Assembly: GCA_903917705.1 (NCBI GenBank)
Contig: CAIXBQ010000146.1
Coordinates: 1-49,533, forward strand
Source: an uncultured Verrucomicrobia subdivision 3 bacterium
Lineage (GTDB): Bacteria > Verrucomicrobiota > Verrucomicrobiia > Limisphaerales > UBA11358
Length of the DNA: 49,533 nucleotides
Direction of reading: 5' to 3'
Positions 41,754 to 49,533 of this stretch are shown here, piece by piece. Position numbers and translations under genes: made by a program. The notes beneath the pieces are model-generated. The model did not search any database. It was given only the letters and a program-made list of their open reading frames with translations, and was not told the DNA's origin. Each line of letters starts with the position of its first letter. The first letter of the stretch is position 1.

Positions 41754-42805
41754 TGCAAACGCCGCGTATTCTCCATGTGGACGCCAATAATTTTTTCGCC
41801 TCGTGCGAGGAAATTTTGTCGCCCGCACTGCGCGGTCGCGCGCTGATCGTTGCCGGTGGTCGTCGGCAGAACGGTTTTGTTTTGTCGGCGAACCGCCGGG
41901 CGAAGCAGTCTGGCGTGAAGTCCGGCATGGCGTGTTTTATGGCGCGGCGATTGTGTGCCGAGTTGGTCGTTTGCCCCGCGCGCGTGGACGCATACAAAAT
42001 TATTTCGGCGCGGATGTTTGCCGTGATGAATCGTTTTTCGCCGTTGGTCGTGCCGGTTTCGATTGATGAAGGATTTTTGGATTTGTCCGCCGAGGCTGAC
42101 GGCGCGGCACGTTGGCGCGAGTTGAGCGCGACGATTTTGCGCGAGGTTGGCTTGGCGCTGTCGGGCGGGTTGGCAAATTCGCGCTGGCTGGCGAAGCTGG
42201 CGACGGACGCGGCGAAGCCGGGATTTTTAGAGGTCGGCGCCGGCACGGAAAAAGATTTTTTGTCGGCGCGTGATCTCCGCGAGTTGAGCGGCATCGGCGA
42301 GAGCCGCGCGCAAGCGCTGGCCGCTTTGGGCGCGCGGACGTTCGGCGACGTGGCCGCGCTGCCCTCGATGCTTTTGAAGGATCGGTTTGGCATTTGGGGG
42401 CAAAAGTTGTGGTTGTTTGCGAATGGCGATTGGCCGGAAAAACTGGTGGCCGAGGCGCGGACGCGCACGATGATTTCGCGGCAGAAAACTTTCCCGTTCG
42501 ACGTGATTGATTATGGTCGCGTCTTGCAATTTGGTTTGGCCGAGTTGAAAAAGTTGATGGAGGTTTTGCGCCGCGAGCAACTTTTGCCGCGCGAGCTTGG
42601 CATCGTCGTGCGGTTCGCCGATTTCAGCGAAGCCCGCGCCGAGCATCGTTTCCGCGCGGCGCAGGAGCGCGACGAAATCGTTTGCGCGATGTTCGCCGCG
42701 AAGTTCCGCGAGTGCGTCAGCGGCCAGACAAAATCGGTGCGCCAGCTCCGCGTCGCGCTTTGGAATTTGTCGCCGCGCCCGGCGCAGGGTTTACTTTTTC
42801 CGTGA
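41753..42805 (+). CDS. Y-family DNA polymerase (DinB/UmuC superfamily)
   Basis: A 350-residue translesion polymerase. The catalytic first aspartate is in HVDANNFFASCEE (D10) and the second motif is VSIDEGFLDL (D105-E106), both intact. A helix-hairpin-helix follows ('LSGIGESRAQALAALGARTF'), and the C-terminal little-finger region contains 'ELGIVVRFADF'. The protein matches DinB/Pol IV-sized members and lacks a clear beta-clamp tail except the final Q-G-L-L-F-P, which resembles the clamp-binding Q-x-x-L-F motif. Y-polymerases on mobile elements are usually damage-induced; no LexA box was identified. ATG 41753 is chosen over an upstream frame because conserved sequence starts there and GGGAG precedes it. 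Confidence 0.92.
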   Translation: MQTPRILHVDANNFFASCEEILSPALRGRALIVAGGRRQNGFVLSANRRAKQSGVKSGMACFMARRLCAELVVCPARVDAYKIISARMFAVMNRFSPLVVPVSIDEGFLDLSAEADGAARWRELSATILREVGLALSGGLANSRWLAKLATDAAKPGFLEVGAGTEKDFLSARDLRELSGIGESRAQALAALGARTFGDVAALPSMLLKDRFGIWGQKLWLFANGDWPEKLVAEARTRTMISRQKTFPFDVIDYGRVLQFGLAELKKLMEVLRREQLLPRELGIVVRFADFSEARAEHRFRAAQERDEIVCAMFAAKFRECVSGQTKSVRQLRVALWNLSPRPAQGLLFP

Positions 42806-42820
42806 GGCTTGCGGCGCGTT

Positions 42821-44674
42821 TCACTTTTTTCGATCAAGTCCGCCGCCGTTTGGCTGCGCCAGCTTTGGTTTTTTCCACCGCTCGACTTCCTCCATCCATT
42901 CTTGAAATGACGCGTTCACCTCGGCTTTGCTTTTGTTTTTCAAGCTCGTAAAACTGCCGAGTTCGGCTGGTTTGCCTTCGCCTTCCTCCCATATCCGGGT
43001 GCCATCCCACCAAATCCAAATCCGGCGGCTGCTCCCCACCAGCTTCACGCTGTAACACATCACCCCGGCTCGTCCGCGCCAGAGCACCTCTTTTACACTG
43101 AATCCATTGAGCTTGATTTCCTTCAACGTGTCCGGCAGTTCCTGCAATCCGTGCGAGTATATTTCAATCCGGTCAATGACCCGGTGGAACAACGCCCGCA
43201 GCGACATCCGCGCCTCTCGCCCTTCGGCCACGAGCAATTCCATGACCCTCCGCCCTTCCGCTTCAAAACTATCCCTTATGTATTGTGCGCGGCGATCCTG
43301 CTCCATCACCGCCGCCAACTCTTTCGCCAACCGCCGCGACTTGGTTTCCCGCATGGTTATTTGATCCCACACCATCGCCGACTGCTTGCCGCCTTCCATT
43401 GCCTTGATCAGATTCGCCAGCGCCGTGTCGTTTTCTTTTTTCTCATTTTCCAGCAGCGCAATCCGCGCCGACTCCGCCGCCGGCGTTTCCGGCATCGCTT
43501 CCGCAAAGTCTATGTCCGCCATGAAGCCCAAAAAATGCTTCTCAAAATCGTTGTAGTGGATGCTGCTGCCCGACAGCGGACGCGGACCCGGCTTCTCGCC
43601 TCGGGCGATGGCTTTCTGCCGTTCCAGATACAGCGGATCGACCGTGGCATAATCGCTCGACAGATAGACGTAGTTCTTTTCCTTGTTCGTCAGGAAAAAC
43701 TTCATCGGGAAATCGGGGTGGTATCCGTCGAACAGCAATCCCGTAAATAGGTTATTGGCGTCCGATTGAGGACCCGCATTGAACGTTTTGATTGCCTTCG
43801 GCTGAATCGCCACCCAAGTCGCCTCATCAATCACGGCGGGGTAATAGTTTTTGATTACTTCGCCCGGCTGCTCTTTCCGTTGTTCCAGTTGCAGTTCCCC
43901 CAGCAGCGCGCGCGATTTCACCAGTTCCAAAATGTAATTGTCCCGCCAGCATTTCGCCCATGACCAGGTCGGCACTTTTTCGGCGTCCAGCATCCGGGCA
44001 ATCTCACGTTTGCCTTTGCCCTCTTGCACCAGTTTGATAATCCGCTTTACGAGTTTGACCCGCTCCGGGATCGGTTCAAATCCGGTTTTGTCCGCTTTCA
44101 GTTTGAGCCAGGACGGACAATTTTTCGTCAAAACCTCTTTGCCCGCGATGGCCAGTTTGCGTTTTTGCGCCCAATTCTGCCGCGTAAAATCACTCTTGCG
44201 CGTTGATTCCTCATGGGCGCGCTGCATCACGGCGAACGAGCAAATTATCGTGGCAAAATCGTCAATCGTTTTTTGGGTGTGGATTTTCCCGTCTTCCAGC
44301 GTAATGACATCCAGCCCCAACTCGATGATTTCGGCGAGCTTGTTGTAGGCGACGCGCGGGGGCAAACGCGAAAAACGATCCAAATTCTCCAAAATAAGCA
44401 CCGTGTTTTTGGTTTCGATTTTGCCCGCCTTGAGCGCCACGATCAGGTCGCCCAGCCGCCCGCGTTCAATGTTTTTCCCCGTCCACCCGGACACGCCTAA
44501 ATCTTCGTAGCGCGTCTCGTTGAGGATCAGGTTGTGCTTCTTGCAGTATTCCTGCGTCCGCTCCAACTGGCGGCGGTGGGAATCCCCCCCGGCTGGAGTC
44601 CCTTGCTTAACCGATGAGAACCGGATATAGCTTATGGCGTGAGTTTTCGATTTCACTATTGCTTCGGCGTTCAT
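42821..44674 (-). CDS. Large serine recombinase, probable element integrase
   Basis: A 617-residue serine recombinase. The resolvase domain (about 11-160) has the nucleophile S20 in SYIRFSS with Y16 and R18, and D99-R100-x-x-R103 (LDRFSR). The recombinase DNA-binding domain spans about 190-300. A region at about 310-350 aligns with the zinc-ribbon position but lacks the usual C-x-x-C pairs (GLLFDGYHPDF). A long helical coiled region and a beta-rich C-terminus follow. It converges on the polymerase gene and starts seven bases inside a perfect inverted repeat, so the integration site is likely there. It is the probable integrase/excisionase of the surrounding element; a short inactive paralogue lies at 39656-40195. 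Confidence 0.9.
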   Translation of the reverse strand: MNAEAIVKSKTHAISYIRFSSVKQGTPAGGDSHRRQLERTQEYCKKHNLILNETRYEDLGVSGWTGKNIERGRLGDLIVALKAGKIETKNTVLILENLDRFSRLPPRVAYNKLAEIIELGLDVITLEDGKIHTQKTIDDFATIICSFAVMQRAHEESTRKSDFTRQNWAQKRKLAIAGKEVLTKNCPSWLKLKADKTGFEPIPERVKLVKRIIKLVQEGKGKREIARMLDAEKVPTWSWAKCWRDNYILELVKSRALLGELQLEQRKEQPGEVIKNYYPAVIDEATWVAIQPKAIKTFNAGPQSDANNLFTGLLFDGYHPDFPMKFFLTNKEKNYVYLSSDYATVDPLYLERQKAIARGEKPGPRPLSGSSIHYNDFEKHFLGFMADIDFAEAMPETPAAESARIALLENEKKENDTALANLIKAMEGGKQSAMVWDQITMRETKSRRLAKELAAVMEQDRRAQYIRDSFEAEGRRVMELLVAEGREARMSLRALFHRVIDRIEIYSHGLQELPDTLKEIKLNGFSVKEVLWRGRAGVMCYSVKLVGSSRRIWIWWDGTRIWEEGEGKPAELGSFTSLKNKSKAEVNASFQEWMEEVERWKKPKLAQPNGGGLDRKK

Positions 44675-44680
44675 AATAAT

Positions 44681-44705
44681 GTGATTTACTTGTTTTGTAA
44701 ATCAC
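44681..44705. promoter_or_regulatory. Perfect 9-bp inverted repeat at recombinase start: att site or operator
   Basis: GTGATTTAC (44681-44689) and GTAAATCAC (44697-44705) flank TTGTTTT, six bases upstream of the recombinase ATG. It could be the recombinase's crossover-site half-palindrome or an autoregulatory operator. Confidence 0.5.
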
Positions 44706-44833
44706 CCGCCCAATAGTGCCCATTTGTGGCTAAAAATGTTCCGCTTTCCGATTTTCGCTTTTCGCTTTGCTGACCTCTGATCTCTGTGTGGTTGTCCGTA
44801 GTCAGTGGTCCGTGGTCCACTTCTGGCTTCCTG

Positions 44834-47077
44834 TCACGGATGATAGAGCCGGAAAAACTTGTTTCCTCCCATGGAGGAAAGGCTGACGCTGCGCTGGCTG
44901 CCGTTCGTGGCCAGGCTGCGCGTGGAGTTGGTCCAGTTGATCAGGTCGGCGCTTTCCTGCAGCACCCAGCCGGCCGCGGCGGCGCTCCAGTTGAACGACA
45001 GGTTGGTGCGCGTGGCATTGCCCAAGGCCATGGGCACCGGGATCGGCGCATAATTCGCCACCAGCGTCCGGTTGCCGGCCAGGGTGAAGCTGTAATTCGT
45101 CGCGGCGCAGACCGGCGCGCCGCCTTCCGTCCAGTTCACGAAACGGTAGCCGGCATTGGTATGGGCCGCCGCGCTCACGCTGGCCAGGGCCGGATAGGTT
45201 CCCGCTCCCGCCACCATGCCGCCCGCCGCCGGCGACGCGCTGAGGCTGACGGCAAAGGTCGGGTTGAAAATCGCGGCCAGCGTCAGGTTGGTGCTCACGG
45301 TGAAGGCATACGTCGCGTTGGTGCTGACGGTCGCGCCGTTCGCGCTCCAGCCGGCAAAGGCGTAGCCGCCCGCCGGCGCCGCCGTCACGGTGGTCGTCAG
45401 GCCGTTGGCGTAGGCGCCGTCGCCGCTCGTCGCGCCGCCGCCCGCCGGCTGGGCCAGCGTGGTGATGGTGCTGCTGTTCGTGCCCGCCGGCGCCAGCAGC
45501 GTGAAGGCCAGGTCGCTGGCGGCGAGCGACGCGCCCCCCGCCGTCACCTGGTAGAAGAATTTGCCGTCGCCGCCCGAGCCGTAGCCCATGCCCCAGTCGT
45601 TCGGGTAACCGGTCTGCTGCGCTTCGATCTGCACCCAATAGGTGGTGCCGGCCGCCGCGTGGAAGGAGGTGGGCAGGGTGAAGCGATAGCTGAAATATCC
45701 CCCCGCCGGCGTCTCAAAGGCGTTCCCGCCCACGGTGTAGGTCTTCAGGGGATTGGGCGTATAGTAGCTGCCGATGTCCGGCTGCGTCCCGCCGGTTAGG
45801 TTGGAATAAATTTTGATGGTGAAATCGATCACCGGATTGCTCAACGCATAGCCGTAGCGATAGCCGCCGATCCATTGGATTTGCGAGAGGTTCTGGGCGG
45901 TGCCCAGCGTGAAATTGTCGAAGGCGTAGCCGTCGCCATCCATGCCGTCCGGATACAGGTAGGAGGAGGGGATCGCTCCCGAGCCGGCCGCCTGCGGCTG
46001 CGCATACACCACCGCCAGATTCGCTACGGAGTTGGTGAAGTTGGCCGTCAGCGCCCGGTTCGTCGTGACGGTGAAGGTGTAGCTTTTGCTCGTGCTGACC
46101 TGCGCGCCGTTTTCCGTCCAGTTCACAAACCGGTAGTTTGTGTTGGTCGACGCCGTGACCGTCGCGCTCCCGCCGTTGACGTAGTTGCCCGCGCCCGCGG
46201 TGCCGCCGCCGGCGGTCGGAAAGGCGGCGGTCGAAATGGCGGAGCCGGCCGCGAAATTCGCCACCAGCGTCCGGTTGGAGGTGACGGCAAAATTGTAATT
46301 CGCCGAGGCGCTCACCGCCGCGCTGTTTTGCGTCCAGTTCACGAACGCAAAGTTCGTTGCCGGATTGGCCGCCAGCGCCGCCGTCACCCCCGTGGGAAAC
46401 AGCCCCGCGCCGGCGATCGTGCCGCTGCCGCTCGGGCTGGCGCCGGCCGCCACGGAATAAATCGCCGTGTCCGCCGTCAGCAGCGTGAACGCGGCGTCGC
46501 CGGAGCCCATGCTGAAATAGAGGTCGCCGATATATGCAAACCGCCGGAAGTAGGAGCCGTTCCCGCCGGTGCCGCCCGCCAGGCACCAGTCCGGTATGCC
46601 CGACTGCGCGGCCTCGATCTGGATCCAATAGACCGTGCCCGCCACGGCTTGAAACGGCGCCGGCAGCACGTAGTCGTAATCATACATCGGATAGCCGCCC
46701 ACCGTTCCCGCCGCCGTCTGGCCGGGATTGCCGGTCGCGGTATAGGTCGCCAGCGGCGGCGCGCTCGCGATGTTCGGCTGCGAATTGCCGCCGATCGAGG
46801 CGTAGAACGTGATGGTGAAACCCGTGATGGAATTGGTGCTGCTGCCGTAGCCGAAGCCGCCGCGCCACTTCACTTCGGTGACGGGCGCGGAGGTGGCCAG
46901 GGTGAAACTGTCCCAGGCATACTGGTCGTAATCGCTGCCGTTCGGCGTCCACCAGGCGGAGGGCAGCATGCCGGAACCGGCCGGCGGCTGGGTGTAAACC
47001 ACGGCGGCGTTGGCGGCGAAGGTCAGGAGCGCCAGGATGGCGGCGGATAATGTTAGCTTCATGATTTTAGGGTTCAT
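44834..47077 (-). CDS. Secreted repeat protein with InlB-type B-repeats
   Basis: About 747 residues. A signal peptide (MKLTLSAAILALLTFAANA) is followed by two copies of a beta-sandwich domain (start 'VVYTQPPAGSGMLPSAWWTP' and 'AVVYAQPQAAGSGAIPSSYL') with conserved 'D-x-Y-A-x-D-x-F-T-L' and 'Y-W-I/V-Q-I-E'. Between and after them are four or more divergent InlB B-repeats of the form 'F-V-N-W-T-x-N-G-A-x-V-S-x-x-x-x-Y-x-F-x-V-x-x-N-R-x-L-x-A-N-F'. The C-terminal module ends F-F-R-L-Y-H-P, like two other proteins in the window. Probably surface-exposed; target unknown. ATG 47077 or 47062 both suit. It is divergent from the two-component genes across a 290-bp gap with possible regulator sites. 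Confidence 0.8.
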   Translation of the reverse strand: MNPKIMKLTLSAAILALLTFAANAAVVYTQPPAGSGMLPSAWWTPNGSDYDQYAWDSFTLATSAPVTEVKWRGGFGYGSSTNSITGFTITFYASIGGNSQPNIASAPPLATYTATGNPGQTAAGTVGGYPMYDYDYVLPAPFQAVAGTVYWIQIEAAQSGIPDWCLAGGTGGNGSYFRRFAYIGDLYFSMGSGDAAFTLLTADTAIYSVAAGASPSGSGTIAGAGLFPTGVTAALAANPATNFAFVNWTQNSAAVSASANYNFAVTSNRTLVANFAAGSAISTAAFPTAGGGTAGAGNYVNGGSATVTASTNTNYRFVNWTENGAQVSTSKSYTFTVTTNRALTANFTNSVANLAVVYAQPQAAGSGAIPSSYLYPDGMDGDGYAFDNFTLGTAQNLSQIQWIGGYRYGYALSNPVIDFTIKIYSNLTGGTQPDIGSYYTPNPLKTYTVGGNAFETPAGGYFSYRFTLPTSFHAAAGTTYWVQIEAQQTGYPNDWGMGYGSGGDGKFFYQVTAGGASLAASDLAFTLLAPAGTNSSTITTLAQPAGGGATSGDGAYANGLTTTVTAAPAGGYAFAGWSANGATVSTNATYAFTVSTNLTLAAIFNPTFAVSLSASPAAGGMVAGAGTYPALASVSAAAHTNAGYRFVNWTEGGAPVCAATNYSFTLAGNRTLVANYAPIPVPMALGNATRTNLSFNWSAAAAGWVLQESADLINWTNSTRSLATNGSQRSVSLSSMGGNKFFRLYHP

Positions 47078-47117
47078 GGCCGGTGTTTGATTCACGGTGG
47101 ACACCCTAGCATCGCTC

Positions 47118-47156
47118 CATGAACTGTTGGTTAACGAACCATGAATCTTTGTTCAT
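47118..47156. promoter_or_regulatory. Possible response-regulator binding sites
   Basis: CATGAA occurs at 47118-47123 and 47140-47145, 22 bases apart (two DNA turns), with an inverted TTCAT at 47152-47156 and a TGGTT/AACCA inverted repeat between. Direct repeats two turns apart suit an OmpR-type dimer. They lie just upstream of the secreted repeat protein gene. Confidence 0.35.
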
Positions 47157-47364
47157 CAACCGCCAGCCGGCCGTCCGTTGTCGGGCAGCGGCCTCCGCCG
47201 GTCCGCATGCCGGATTGTGCTGATATCATGCGGGCGGAAGCCGCTTCCGGCCCCGGCGGCCGGCCCCGTTCCCCGGCGGCCTCCTGGCCCGCTCGAAAGT
47301 TCCGCCCGCCATTTGCGGGTTTGACATGCCCGGCCCATCGGCGCAGTTTCACCGCGTTCAACCT

Positions 47365-48033
47365 ATGAAAATCTTGCTCGTGGAAGACGACCGGAAGATC
47401 GGCCAGTTCGTGAAAAAGGGGCTGGAGGAGGTCTCCTATGTCACCGTCTGGGCGCGCAGCTGCGCGGAGGCCGAGGACGCCATGGCGGACGGCGGGTTTG
47501 ACATCGCCATTCTCGACCTCGGACTGCCCGATGGCAACGGCCTGCAGCTCCTGACCGGCTGGCGAAAAAAAAATCTCGCCACCCCGGTGCTCATCCTCAG
47601 CGCGCGGCACGAGGTGGATGACAAGATTGCCGGCCTGAACCTCGGCGCGGATGATTACCTCACCAAGCCGTTCAGCTTCGGCGAGCTTCTGGCCCGGCTG
47701 CGCTCGCTCGTCCGCCGCCACTCCGGCCAGAAAAAAACCCTGCTCGAGCACCGCGGCGTCCGCCTGGATCTGCTGAAGCACGAGGCGGAGCTCGACGGCG
47801 CCGTCGTGCCGCTCACCCAGCGTGAATTCGCGCTGCTGGAATTTTTCCTCCAGCACCCCGGCCGCGTCCTCACCCGCACCCAGATCGCCGAGCAGATCTG
47901 GGACTGCCACTTCGACATGGAGACCAACCTCGTGGATGTCTATGTGGCCAAGCTGCGCGGCAAGCTGCGCCGCGCCAACGAGACCGAGCCGCTGTTCCAG
48001 AGCGTCCGCGGCGTCGGCTACAAGCTGGCATGA
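47365..48033 (+). CDS. OmpR/PhoB-family response regulator
   Basis: A 222-residue DNA-binding regulator. Receiver domain: acidic pocket E8-D9-D10, phospho-acceptor D51 (AILDLGLPDGNG), switch residue S79 and K101 (DDYLTKPFSF). A winged-helix output domain follows (about 125-222), with 'LTQREFALLEFFLQHPGRVL' and the final 'SVRGVGYKLA'. It is close to the CusR/CopR subgroup in layout, though the signal is unknown. ATG 47365 begins the conserved MKILLVEDD. The kinase gene overlaps its stop as ATGA, so they form one operon. Confidence 0.94.
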   Translation: MKILLVEDDRKIGQFVKKGLEEVSYVTVWARSCAEAEDAMADGGFDIAILDLGLPDGNGLQLLTGWRKKNLATPVLILSARHEVDDKIAGLNLGADDYLTKPFSFGELLARLRSLVRRHSGQKKTLLEHRGVRLDLLKHEAELDGAVVPLTQREFALLEFFLQHPGRVLTRTQIAEQIWDCHFDMETNLVDVYVAKLRGKLRRANETEPLFQSVRGVGYKLA

Positions 48034-49391
48034 TCCCGCTGCGCCCATCCCATGTCGTGTTCTACGCCGTCGTGGTCACCCTGACGGTCACCCTGGCCGT
48101 GGGCCTGGGCTTCTGGTTCATCCGCCAGCAGATGCTCACCGGCAATGATTTTTTGCTCGATGCCGAAAGCAAGGAGGTCCTCGCCCGCATCGCCCAGGTC
48201 GCCCCGCCCATCGATGCCGTCAAGCTGGAGGCGGCCCTGCGGGAGCACACCGCGACCGACGAGGGGCTGTTTTACTTTCAGGTGCATGAGCCGGCCGGCG
48301 CGGTGATCTATCATTCCCCCAACCTCGGCGAGCAGGCCCTGACCGACCTCACCGGCGGCTTGGACAAGCGGACGCTGGCGGTTCCGCCGCTCGGCCTCCT
48401 CCGCGTGGCGGAATACCACACGCCGGCCGTCCATGTGCAGATCGCCATGTCCCTGCGTAATTTTCAGAGCCTCAATGACGACTTCGTTCGCGTCTTCGTC
48501 ATCGGCGTGCCGCTCATCGCCGTGCTGACCATCGGCTTCGGCCTGACCCTGCGGAACTCCACGTTGCGCCCGGTGCGGCGGATGCAGGCCACCGCCGCGC
48601 GCATCAGCGCCAGCAACCTGTCCGAGCGCATCGTCGTCCCGCCCGGCCGCGGCGACATGGCCGCGCTCGCCCGCCTCCTGAACGAGATGATCGACCGGCT
48701 CGAAAAATCCTTCACCCACGCCAAGCGCTTCACCGCCGACGTTTCGCACGAGCTGATGACGCCGCTGTCCATCATCCGCCTGCACACCGAGCGCCTGCTG
48801 AACGACCCGGACCTGCCGGCGAAATTCCAGCATTCGGTCGAGGAGCAGTTGCAGGAGACCCTGCATCTGGCCGGCACCCTCGAGCGGCTGCTGATGCTGG
48901 CCAAGGCGGATTCGAGCGCCCTGTCCCTCCAGCGGGAGCCCCTGGCCACGGGCGGGTTCATGGATTCCTTCGCCGAGGACGCCCAGCTGCTGGCCGAGAG
49001 CCGGGGCTTGAAGGTGGTCCTCGCGCAAAACGATTCCGGCACCGCCAACTTCGATCAGGGCTGGCTGCGCCAGGTGATGTTCAACCTGCTCTCGAATGCG
49101 CTGCGGTTCAGTCCGCCCGGCGGCGTGGTCACCTTGACCTCCCGCTGCGCCGGGGGCGCCTGGGCCGTGGAAGTCCGCGATGAGGGCCAGGGCGTTGCGC
49201 CCGATCGCCTCTCGGACATCTTCGAGCGGTTCGTGCAGATCACGCCGCGCTCGGAGCCCGGCTCCGGCGCCGGCCTGGGCCTGGCCATCTGCAAAAGCAT
49301 CGTGGAGCTCCACCAGGGCCATATCTCCGCCGCGAACCGCACCGATCGCAGCGGCCTCGTGGTCCGTTTTTCCCTCCCCGCCGAAAAATAA
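48030..49391 (+). CDS. Membrane sensor histidine kinase
   Basis: A 453-residue kinase with two membrane helices (about 8-30 and 154-175) bracketing a 120-residue periplasmic sensor region. Then a HAMP domain ('LRPVRRMQATAARISASNLS'), the H-box FTADVSHELMTPLSIIR with a methionine where arginine is usual, the N-box NLLSNALRFSPPGG, G1 RDEGQGVAPDRLSDIF and G2 GSGAGLGLAICKSIV. The order and size match CusS-like heavy-metal or envelope sensors, but the ligand is not evident. Pairs with the response regulator by overlap. Likely controls nearby genes such as the divergent secreted repeat protein (inferred). Confidence 0.93.
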   Translation: MIPLRPSHVVFYAVVVTLTVTLAVGLGFWFIRQQMLTGNDFLLDAESKEVLARIAQVAPPIDAVKLEAALREHTATDEGLFYFQVHEPAGAVIYHSPNLGEQALTDLTGGLDKRTLAVPPLGLLRVAEYHTPAVHVQIAMSLRNFQSLNDDFVRVFVIGVPLIAVLTIGFGLTLRNSTLRPVRRMQATAARISASNLSERIVVPPGRGDMAALARLLNEMIDRLEKSFTHAKRFTADVSHELMTPLSIIRLHTERLLNDPDLPAKFQHSVEEQLQETLHLAGTLERLLMLAKADSSALSLQREPLATGGFMDSFAEDAQLLAESRGLKVVLAQNDSGTANFDQGWLRQVMFNLLSNALRFSPPGGVVTLTSRCAGGAWAVEVRDEGQGVAPDRLSDIFERFVQITPRSEPGSGAGLGLAICKSIVELHQGHISAANRTDRSGLVVRFSLPAEK

Positions 49392-49407
49392 TCCGCTCCC
49401 CGTTTTC

Positions 49408-49533
49408 CCAATCCACCAATCCATCAATCCACCAATCCACCAATCCACCAATCCACCAATCCACCAATCCACCAATCCACCAATCCACCAATCCACCAAT
49501 CCACCAATCCACCAATCCACCAATCCACCAATC
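49408..49533. repeat. 8-bp CCACCAAT tandem repeat running off the window
   Basis: After a partial unit, fifteen full CCACCAAT units follow from 49413, the second being CCATCAAT, and the array continues past the window end. On the minus strand three units read as an eight-residue periodic peptide (M/L-V-D-W-W-I-G-G), so apparent ORFs there are artefacts of the repeat. Confidence 0.95.

Larger units (their letters stand above)
22091..44705. mobile_element. Probable integrative mobilizable element (approximate limits)
   Basis: This block differs from both flanks in composition and content. It holds a large serine recombinase at its right end, a MOBF relaxase, a coupling-protein ATPase and a candidate oriT, but no secretion-channel genes, as in elements mobilised by a helper. 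The right limit is set by a perfect inverted repeat just upstream of the recombinase gene (44681-44705). The left limit is a guess: the 8-mer GATTTACT at 22091-22098 recurs at 44683-44690 and could be the crossover core. The region 34-44.7 kb is confidently mobile; inclusion of the cargo at 22-33.5 kb is inferred from low GC and the absence of another boundary. Confidence 0.45.

Noticed and set aside
49240-49523. Minus-strand ORFs with a repeated DWWIGG peptide
   Set aside because: A product of the 8-bp tandem repeat; no independent gene signal.

Overview
The window looks like a chromosomal segment of a member of the Verrucomicrobiota, probably a GC-rich, Pedosphaera/Limisphaera-like lineage known from environmental DNA. 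This is an inference. It rests on secreted proteins ending in a 'Y-x-L-E-x-S-x-D-L-x-x-W ... F-Y-R-L' module, NHL/Ig/InlB-type repeat proteins, weak Shine-Dalgarno use, and junk-like dispersed intergenic repeats. No rRNA, tRNA or CRISPR array was seen.

Region 1 (230-20250, plus strand, GC-rich, tightly packed with ATGA/TGATG overlaps) is a cytochrome/extracellular-electron-transfer-type cluster. It holds a tetraheme cytochrome, an NHL-repeat lipoprotein, a large outer-membrane beta-barrel candidate, a 12-heme and a 9-heme cytochrome, a 1309-residue protein joining adhesin-like repeats to a tetraheme C-terminus, a fusion of a b-type membrane cytochrome with 20 c-type heme motifs, the cytochrome c maturation pair ResB/CcsA, a B12-type radical SAM protein and a second NHL/Ig protein. 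I count 49 heme-binding motifs. The layout suggests electrons pass from quinol through the inner-membrane b/c protein, across the periplasm and through a porin-cytochrome conduit to surface cytochromes.

Region 2 (20336-22282) holds a GNAT acetyltransferase, a VapBC-type toxin-antitoxin pair, dispersed repeats and a compact candidate small RNA with its own promoter and terminator.

Region 3 (about 22.1-44.7 kb, visibly lower GC in most parts) looks like an integrated mobilizable element. Its left half is cargo: a small ORF, a 113-base nested hairpin, a LuxR-type regulator, secreted proteins including a CLCA-like zincin/VWA protein, a beta-barrel, two CsgG-like proteins and a COG3014/YcfL/LpoB lipoprotein set closed by a strong terminator. 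Its right half is the mobility module: a MOBF relaxase-helicase, a candidate oriT, a small HTH protein, a coupling-protein ATPase, a catalytically dead serine-recombinase paralogue flanked by duplicated repeats, a three-ORF Y-family polymerase cassette, and a large serine recombinase beside a perfect inverted repeat. No type IV secretion channel genes are present, so it would have to borrow one.

Region 4 (44.8-49.5 kb) returns to GC-rich core-like DNA. It has a secreted InlB-repeat protein divergent from an OmpR-type response regulator and its histidine kinase. It ends in an 8-base tandem repeat that runs off the window.
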